A stretch of DNA of 32,071 nucleotides from Puniceicoccaceae bacterium (lineage in GTDB: Bacteria > Verrucomicrobiota > Verrucomicrobiia > Opitutales > Coraliomargaritaceae), in NCBI GenBank assembly GCA_007117865.1, contig SKFT01000020.1:1-32071 (forward strand), given 5' to 3'. The position numbers were made by a program, and so were the translations under genes. The notes below the pieces were generated by a model. The model had not been told where the DNA came from. It did no database searches and worked only from the letters and a program-made list of their open reading frames with translations. Positions 26,900-32,071 of this stretch are shown here, in pieces (within the stretch, counting starts at the first letter, position 1; each line of letters opens with the position of its first letter).

Positions 26900-27412
26900 T
26901 CACCATTGGTTGTGGTGCACCCGCGCCGGATCATAACGGTATTCCGCAGGTAATGGTTCGACAGGTTCTCCCAGAGGGAATAAGGCAAAGGGTTCGATAT
27001 TGTCCGGCAGCTGAAAAAGCTCGCGACAGCCCGCTTCGCGGGGCGGAATGCCCGCTACCGAAATCCATACCGCTCCCAATCCTTGCGCGTGCGCGGCAAG
27101 CAAAATATTTTGTGCAGCACAGCAGCAGTCTTTGTCGCCGAATCCGGCAAACTTTTCCAATCGACGATCGAGACATAGCAATATTGCTGCCTGCGCTTGT
27201 TGGAACATCGCATTGCCATCATCAACGGCGTCAGCAAGGGCATCGAGCTGATCCCGTGAATCGATAATAACAAAATGCCAAGGCCTGCCATCACCTGCGC
27301 TGGGCGCGTTCATCGCCGCTTCCAGTAGTCGCTTGATCGCACTTTCGCTAACGGGCTTGGAGTTGAAAGCGCGAATGCTGCGCCGGGTCATGATGGCTTC
27401 GAGGGTGTCCAT
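26900..27412 (-). CDS. Nitroreductase family protein (FMN-dependent)
   Basis: This 170-residue flavoprotein of the NADH-oxidase/nitroreductase fold is read from the ATG at 27412 (MDTLEAIMTRRSIRAF); a GTG at 27421 is also possible. FMN-binding elements are RRSIR near the N terminus, NAPSAGDGRPWHFVII, CCCAAQNILLAAHAQGLGAVWI and a C-terminal RVHHNQW that closes over the flavin. The usual NQ after PSAG is DG here. The CCC within the helix is unusual but cysteine-rich helices occur in the family. The substrate is unknown. It follows hisA by 18 bases and is probably co-transcribed. Confidence 0.9.
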   Translation of the reverse strand: MDTLEAIMTRRSIRAFNSKPVSESAIKRLLEAAMNAPSAGDGRPWHFVIIDSRDQLDALADAVDDGNAMFQQAQAAILLCLDRRLEKFAGFGDKDCCCAAQNILLAAHAQGLGAVWISVAGIPPREAGCRELFQLPDNIEPFALFPLGEPVEPLPAEYRYDPARVHHNQW

Positions 27413-27430
27413 AATTATCACTTTTTCGTT

Positions 27431-28201
27431 TCACTGTTGCCGTTGATTCCAGCGTACACAATCGTCGTAGCAAATACCTTTGCCACCAAACAAGTCCAAC
27501 GCGCTGCCGATTGCCAAATCAACCCGTCCGTTGCTGAGCGATTCTACCCGCGCTAAATCCTCCACTGTGCTGGCGCCGCCCGCATAGGTGATTGGCACGT
27601 TGGCCGATTGCCCCAATAATGCTACCAAGTCACTGTCAATTCCTGCGCATTTGCCTTCCACATCCGCTGCATGTATTAATAGCTCGGCACAATATTCACT
27701 CATCCGCAACAGGGTCTCGCGCTTAATCAACAAGTCGGTAAGGGTTTGCCAACGATTCATTGCCACGGTCCAGCCGTCGCTACCCCGGCGGCAACTCAAA
27801 TCAATCACCAAATGCTCGCGACCCACGGCTTTTATAAGTGCTTGGAGCTTGGTGATGCTGAAGCAACCCGCTTCATCAAATAACCACGAGGTGGCTATCA
27901 CGTGACTGGCACCAGCGTCGAGCCAGTCAGCAGCGTTATCCGGGTTGACGCCTCCACCAAGTTGCAATCCTCCCGGCCATTTCACAAGCGCGGCACGGGC
28001 AGCAGATTGATTGCCGGGACCCAACTGAATGACATGCCCCCCCCTGAGTCCATCTCGTCGGTAGAGCCCGGCGTAGTATTCCGCGGGTTCATTACTGCTG
28101 AAGTTCGTCTGCAATCCGCTGTCGTCATCGCGCAAACTGCCGCCAACAATCTGCTTCACAACCCCACGGTGCAAGTCGATGCAGGGGCGGAAACGGGTCA
28201 T
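27431..28201 (-). CDS. hisA: ProFAR isomerase HisA, eukaryotic type
   Basis: HisA isomerises ProFAR to PRFAR in histidine synthesis. This 256-residue TIM barrel is of the kind found in yeast HIS6 rather than the common bacterial type. It reads FRPCIDLHRGVVKQIVGG, then TNFSSNEPAEYYAGLY, GGHVIQLGPGNQSAAR, LQLGGGVN, SHVIATSWLF, VIDLSCRR, AMNRWQTLTDL, LIHAADVEGKCAGID, TYAGGAS and VDLAIGSALDLFGG. The two catalytic acids are D9 and D134. The ATG overlaps the gmk stop (ATGA), so translation is coupled. No other histidine gene is in the window, and gmk beside it is not part of the pathway. Confidence 0.92.
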   Translation of the reverse strand: MTRFRPCIDLHRGVVKQIVGGSLRDDDSGLQTNFSSNEPAEYYAGLYRRDGLRGGHVIQLGPGNQSAARAALVKWPGGLQLGGGVNPDNAADWLDAGASHVIATSWLFDEAGCFSITKLQALIKAVGREHLVIDLSCRRGSDGWTVAMNRWQTLTDLLIKRETLLRMSEYCAELLIHAADVEGKCAGIDSDLVALLGQSANVPITYAGGASTVEDLARVESLSNGRVDLAIGSALDLFGGKGICYDDCVRWNQRQQ

Positions 28202-28809
28202 GTTTGTGCCCCCTTGCGTTGACGCATTTTTTCGGCCAGATAAATCGCCTCTATGCGCTTAAAGTCATCAGCACGCTCACCACTGGGCAAGCGGTAATCG
28301 TATTCACCCGCTTGCTGTAGCTCCATGCGGGCGGTTTCCAATCGCACCTTCATCGTAGTTTCCGATTCACTGGCTCGGCCGCGCAAGCGCTTTTCCAACT
28401 CTTCCAGACTCGGTGGTTCAATGAATACGCTTATCACCCGACCTGCCAATAATGGATCCGATTGTGCTGCATGCCGAAATGTCGCTGCTCCCTGGACATC
28501 GATGTTTAATAATAAATCGACCCCTACTTCAAGCTTGTCGCGTATTTCGCTCTTAAGGGTGCCGTAGGTGTTTGTGTGAACCTTTGCGTATTCATAAAAC
28601 TCTCCGGCTTCGATTTTTGACTCAAACGTCCGTTTACTCAGAAAGTAATAGTCAACTCCATCCGATTCGCCTTTGCGGGCTGGGCGGGTAGTGGCTGTTA
28701 CGACTCGACTCAGGGATGGATACACTGCCAGCAGAGCTTCACACAGGGTGGTCTTGCCAGAGCCTGCCGGGCCGGAAAGGATGAATAGCAGTGAGGGTTG
28801 CATGAGCAT
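28198..28809 (-). CDS. gmk: Guanylate kinase
   Basis: Gmk phosphorylates GMP to GDP with ATP. The 203-residue product has the P-loop SGPAGSGKTT (12-21), the GMP-site region ATTRPARKGESDGVDYYFLSKRTFE, EYAKVHTNTYGT, LLNIDVQGAATFR and IEPPSLEELEKRLRGRASESE. The part after the lid (YDYRLPSGERADDFKRIEAI) departs from the common FDYVVVNDD but is not catalytic. GTGAAG lies six bases ahead of the ATG at 28809; a second ATG at 28803 is possible. It starts 13 bases after the membrane protein gene and overlaps hisA by four bases. Confidence 0.92.
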   Translation of the reverse strand: MLMQPSLLFILSGPAGSGKTTLCEALLAVYPSLSRVVTATTRPARKGESDGVDYYFLSKRTFESKIEAGEFYEYAKVHTNTYGTLKSEIRDKLEVGVDLLLNIDVQGAATFRHAAQSDPLLAGRVISVFIEPPSLEELEKRLRGRASESETTMKVRLETARMELQQAGEYDYRLPSGERADDFKRIEAIYLAEKMRQRKGAQT

Positions 28810-28822
28810 TTACATCTTCACC

Positions 28823-29362
28823 CTAATAGGTTAACGCAACAAACAAAAGCAGCAAGCCATAAGCACCAATAATGCCGCCACAGAGTCGAGGACGCAATGG
28901 ATTATCAAATAACAAACAAAAAAAATCCCTTAGACGATAAGGAACAGCAGCCAAATAAAGCGCAATTATGATGCTGAGATAAATGACAACAACTAAAAAT
29001 AGCCGTGTCGCCTGCGGCATGCCATAAGCGGTCCCCAATACCTCCGTCGCATAGAGCAGTAGCAATGCAGCCAATCCACGCACTGCCAAGAAGTCGGGCA
29101 CTTGAAAAAAGGATAAAATGGCGATGACTGCAAAGCCGGCAAAGAGTAAATTGCGGTATTCGCCAAAGTCAGCAGGCCCCAGGTTGGCCACATAGGTCAA
29201 AAGAAACCAGGCGCTGGCACCTCCGAATGCCAACAGGGCCGCTGTTTTGGAACGCGGGAAGGTCTTCGCACCTGACTCCGCCACGACTGGCTTCAATGCC
29301 AAAATTCCTCCCAAAAATAACAGGATCATTCCCGTCAGTAAAGTCGATTGCATTAAACTCAT
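28823..29362 (-). CDS. Hypothetical polytopic membrane protein
   Basis: This 179-residue protein, read from the ATG at 29362, has about six hydrophobic segments and only short charged loops (for example ESGAKTFPRSK after the first). It has no motif that names a function. The frame could also start at 29353 or at a TTG at 29383. It lies 57 bases after phnE and 13 before gmk on the same strand, so it may be read in either group. I do not recognise the family. Confidence 0.65.
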   Translation of the reverse strand: MSLMQSTLLTGMILLFLGGILALKPVVAESGAKTFPRSKTAALLAFGGASAWFLLTYVANLGPADFGEYRNLLFAGFAVIAILSFFQVPDFLAVRGLAALLLLYATEVLGTAYGMPQATRLFLVVVIYLSIIIALYLAAVPYRLRDFFCLLFDNPLRPRLCGGIIGAYGLLLLFVALTY

Positions 29363-29419
29363 TTGCAGTAGTAAGACAAGCAATGGGCTATCAGAAAAGC
29401 AAAATCCACTACCATTGTA

Positions 29420-30292
29420 TTAATGACTCAAATTGCGATCCGTTCGCCGCTTGATACGCCGTCGTATCCATTCACTGAGAAAGTCCAGACTGGTGACCAC
29501 TACCAAAATACAGATCAACACCGTCGCAAAGCGGTCATACTGACCATATTCCTGATAGGCATGCAGCTGCAAGCCAAGTCCCCCGGCCCCCACATAGCCG
29601 ATGATGCTCGCTGAGCGAATATTATACTCCAACATCCAAATAGAGTGACTCCATATCATCGGTCGCGCATGCGGCCATATGCCATATTGGAACGCTTGCA
29701 GCGGATCCGCACCTATGCCGCGCAAAGAACGTGCCACATCCATGTTCATTGACTCAAACGATTCGCTGAAAAATTTACCCAGATAGCCGATACTGTAAAA
29801 TGTCAGTGCAATCACTCCAGCTACCGCATTGGCACCCACCGCAACGACGGCAATCACTGCCCAGATCAATGAGGGAACTGTGCGGATCATATTCAAACCC
29901 ATGCGAATGGATATCACTACCCAGCTCGGAGCCAAATTCTGCGCGGCTCCAACCGCCAGCACCAAACTAACAACAATTGCAAAAAAAGTTGCCAAAATTG
30001 CTATCACCACCGTTTCCAATAGGGCGGCTGCCGTGCGATCCAATACCGACCAGTCAGGCGGAAAAAAATCCTGCGCAAATCGCGATAGGTTCTCAATCAC
30101 ATTCACCGAACGACCGCTGCCAGAGACGAAAAACCCGGAAAAAACCACCGCCAACAGAAAAATTAGCAGCGTCATGTTCAGAGCGTTTAATCGCTCATAC
30201 CAAGGGCGTTTCGGCAGCGAGGGCAAGTGCGGGCGGGGCATTGGATCAGATGATAAGGGACGCGATTTTTCCTGTGGATTGCTATCGCTCAT
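29420..30292 (-). CDS. phnE: Phosphonate-type ABC transporter permease PhnE
   Basis: This is the membrane component of a PhnCDE-type importer, 290 residues from the ATG at 30292, which overlaps the phnC stop as ATGA. After a polar N-terminal region of about 35 residues come at least six hydrophobic segments. The ATPase-contact loop is FSESFESMNMDVARSLRGIGADPLQAFQYGIWP, the family's equivalent of the EAA motif. The downstream RSASIIGYVGAGGLG is characteristic of PhnE. It is a single permease, presumably forming a homodimer. Confidence 0.9.
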   Translation of the reverse strand: MSDSNPQEKSRPLSSDPMPRPHLPSLPKRPWYERLNALNMTLLIFLLAVVFSGFFVSGSGRSVNVIENLSRFAQDFFPPDWSVLDRTAAALLETVVIAILATFFAIVVSLVLAVGAAQNLAPSWVVISIRMGLNMIRTVPSLIWAVIAVVAVGANAVAGVIALTFYSIGYLGKFFSESFESMNMDVARSLRGIGADPLQAFQYGIWPHARPMIWSHSIWMLEYNIRSASIIGYVGAGGLGLQLHAYQEYGQYDRFATVLICILVVVTSLDFLSEWIRRRIKRRTDRNLSH

Positions 30293-31056
30293 AGACCCGC
30301 CCCCTGCAATTCTTTCGCCTGCGGTCGCACATCGCGCATTCGCCATGCACTAGGATCATCCGGATGCAGGGCGATGGTACGGTCAGCCCAGCGGCTAATC
30401 AGTGATGGATCATGCAATACGCAGCAGACGCTACGCCCCAACTGACTCGCTTGTTGTCGCAGCAATCCCAATACCCGGCCAGCATAATAAGTATCAAGAT
30501 TGGAAACCGGCTCATCCGCAAAATAGAGCGCTGGCGATTGAAATAAAGCCCGCGCAATGGCTACCCTTTGTTGTTCACCGCCCGACATCTCAGAAACCCA
30601 CTTGTAAGGATCTGCGCCCACGCCCAAATCAGCCAATAATTGATAGGCCTCACAACTCTCATTGCCGGGAAATCCTAATAAGGTGCGCAGAAAACCATAC
30701 CGCCCCAGTCGTCCACATTGCACATTCGTCAGTAAGTCGGCATTTGAAATGAGGTTCAAACTTTGAAAAATGATGCCGAAGTGTCGGCGGCAGGCTCTCG
30801 GTTGCTGAGGATTGGCCACTGCGTTTGGACGCACCCAGACCTCCCCTTCCTGTGGTTGCAGCAATCCGCAGAGACAGGAAAGCAAGGTAGTTTTCCCCGC
30901 ACCTGATGGACCCACCAGTGCAATGAATTCTCCCTTGCGAACCGTTAAGTCCAGTCCGCGAAAAATCCATCTTTCACCTCGCCTAAAGCCTAGACCACGG
31001 GCACTAATGACCACATTTTCGTCTGCTTGGTAAGCAATTTTATCAATGGAATCCAT
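30289..31056 (-). CDS. phnC: Phosphonate-type ABC transporter ATP-binding protein PhnC
   Basis: This is the ATPase of the importer, 255 residues from the ATG at 31056. Motifs are Walker A GPSGAGKT (49-56), the Q-loop IIFQSLNLI, signature SGGEQQR (158-164), Walker B ALYFADEP (176-183) and the switch His in CVLHD. The D-loop reads SNLD. PhnC families recognise phosphonates, phosphite or related anions, and the ATPase does not tell which. It follows phnD by 34 bases and overlaps phnE by four. Confidence 0.92.
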   Translation of the reverse strand: MDSIDKIAYQADENVVISARGLGFRRGERWIFRGLDLTVRKGEFIALVGPSGAGKTTLLSCLCGLLQPQEGEVWVRPNAVANPQQPRACRRHFGIIFQSLNLISNADLLTNVQCGRLGRYGFLRTLLGFPGNESCEAYQLLADLGVGADPYKWVSEMSGGEQQRVAIARALFQSPALYFADEPVSNLDTYYAGRVLGLLRQQASQLGRSVCCVLHDPSLISRWADRTIALHPDDPSAWRMRDVRPQAKELQGAGL

Positions 31057-31090
31057 TGCAAAATATAGCGACTGGCCGAGATCCGGAACT

Positions 31091-31990
31091 TTAAAGACGC
31101 AGGGTTTCAATCGCTTCCAGCGCTTCTACCGCCGGGGCCAGATGTTCGACGGAATCAACCTCGATTAATGGTGCTCCAAATAGCCTTCGCGACAACTCCG
31201 GCTCGTTGACATCAAAAGCCAGAAGTGCCCGACGAAGGGATTCAATAGACTCAACAGAGAGGGATGAGCGAATTGCCAAAACATGAGTAGGCACTGGACC
31301 CTGCCGATCCACGACTTTCAAACGTTCGCGTTGCTCTGCACTTAGATGCCGATCTTCATCAAATACATAATAGCTGACTGCCGCCGCTTCGACCGAACCA
31401 TCCAATACGCGTTCAACGGCACTCACATAACCAATACCATAAAAAACATTACCCGTGCCAAAGAAATCCTCAGGACTACCCCCTGCTTGAATCAGATTTC
31501 TTTTTAACAGTGCTGCGACAGGAACGATAAAGCCGGAAGTACTGGTTCTCGATGAGAAAGCAATGGGTTTACCCCTTAATGACTCTATGGATTCGTAGGG
31601 TGCATCCCGCAAAGCCAACCAATAGCTTTCATAGTATGAACGCCCATCAATTTCAGTGGCAACCAATACATCGACTGCTTCACCCAGGCGTACTGCCGCT
31701 GTTGAGTTGATATATCCAATATCAACTGTCCCGTTGCGGAATCCCTCTCTCAATACGGCGGAACTCAAAGGTACTGTAATGCGTACTGCCAATCCCGTTT
31801 CCGCTTCAAGAAAAGCCCGTAGACGATCACCGTCCTGCATAATCGACTCCGGATCGCGATCAGGCTCGAGTGCAAATACGATTTCACTCAGCTCACTAGT
31901 ATCCCCACCGCGACTACACCCGGATTGAGTTACCAGCACGATTCCAATACTCAGTAAACCCACACACCATAGTTGAATTAAAACCTTCAT
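31091..31990 (-). CDS. phnD: Phosphonate/phosphite-type substrate-binding lipoprotein PhnD
   Basis: This is the periplasmic binding protein of the importer. From the ATG at 31990 it has 299 residues; a second ATG at 32011 would add seven. A lysine is followed by a hydrophobic stretch and Q-S-G-C, so the Cys (C25 from this start) could be lipidated. The -3 residue is Gln rather than the usual Leu, so the lipobox is imperfect. The mature part has VDIGYINSTAAVRLGEA, the ligand-loop region AFSSRTSTSGFIVPVAALL and GTGNVFYGIGYVSAVERVLDGSVEAAAVSYYVF, as in PhnD/PtxB-type proteins. A TTGACA on the minus strand at 32027-32032 could be a -35 box, but no good -10 follows. Confidence 0.88.
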   Translation of the reverse strand: MKVLIQLWCVGLLSIGIVLVTQSGCSRGGDTSELSEIVFALEPDRDPESIMQDGDRLRAFLEAETGLAVRITVPLSSAVLREGFRNGTVDIGYINSTAAVRLGEAVDVLVATEIDGRSYYESYWLALRDAPYESIESLRGKPIAFSSRTSTSGFIVPVAALLKRNLIQAGGSPEDFFGTGNVFYGIGYVSAVERVLDGSVEAAAVSYYVFDEDRHLSAEQRERLKVVDRQGPVPTHVLAIRSSLSVESIESLRRALLAFDVNEPELSRRLFGAPLIEVDSVEHLAPAVEALEAIETLRL

Positions 31991-32071
31991 AATATTGAGA
32001 CTCTTTCTCATGTATTTTCATGATGCTGTCAAGCCGATGTAACCCCAATATAAAATTCTTTATTGACACCA

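Noticed and set aside
26760-26900. tRNA-Arg as an integration site for a mobile element
   Set aside because: No integrase, no repeated 3' tRNA segment and no change in gene content are seen downstream of the tRNA.
32027-32032. TTGACA as a -35 box for phnD
   Set aside because: No acceptable -10 sequence lies 16-18 bases downstream before the start codons, so I mention it with phnD but do not call a promoter.
1-32071. CRISPR array, prophage, insertion sequence or toxin-antitoxin pair
   Set aside because: No regularly spaced short direct repeats, transposase, integrase, capsid or toxin motifs were found on either strand.

Overview
The window looks like bacterial chromosome of moderate GC content, almost entirely housekeeping genes packed mainly on the minus strand. 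My best guess is a Verrucomicrobiota lineage close to Opitutia/Puniceicoccales. This is inference, resting on a eukaryote-type HisA, a divergent CdsA signature, an mraZ-rsmH-ftsL start to the dcw cluster, mostly absent Shine-Dalgarno sequences, and palindromic REP-like repeats. It was not tested by any search.

Layout. Positions 1-2150 (minus) hold the start of a division and cell wall cluster: mraZ with a three-repeat MraZ operator, rsmH, an FtsL-like protein and the first codons of the next gene. A fused M16 peptidase (2335-4917) is flanked on both sides by copies of an unusual two-hairpin repeat. Then come gltX, a second and different inverted repeat (6617-6699), and the translation pair rpsB-tsf. 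On the plus strand are a DEAD-box-type RNA helicase with a DEVD motif II and rsmE, which converges with a small PH-like membrane protein gene. Next on the minus strand is the envelope cluster uppS-cdsA-dxr, followed by a divergent Nramp-family transporter and ychF (plus). The centre is the glutamate synthase pair gltB-gltD with a CGWS glutaredoxin upstream and a small membrane protein downstream. A large Ski2/Suv3-like helicase, a tRNA-Arg(CCG) and a run of minus-strand genes complete the window: phnD-phnC-phnE, a membrane protein, gmk, hisA and a nitroreductase.

Functionally, uppS, cdsA and dxr combine isoprenoid precursor synthesis, the lipid carrier and phospholipid precursors. GltBD provides glutamate. 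RsmH, RsmE, YchF, S2, EF-Ts, GltX and the helicases serve ribosome assembly and translation. PhnDCE imports a phosphonate or phosphite-like anion, but no catabolic partner is visible.

The least conventional signal is not a gene. Around the M16 gene are five 20-nt palindromes of the form CCTC-N4-GTGA-N4-GGGG. There are two stem versions that covary, always placed in opposite orientation so that their loops (GTGA and TCAC) are complementary. This is a BIME-like element with two mutually exclusive folds. A second REP-like family (tetraloop TGAA/TAAA) lies between gltX and tsf. No phage, insertion sequence, CRISPR array or defence system is visible. No stretch without a gene exceeds 300 bases.
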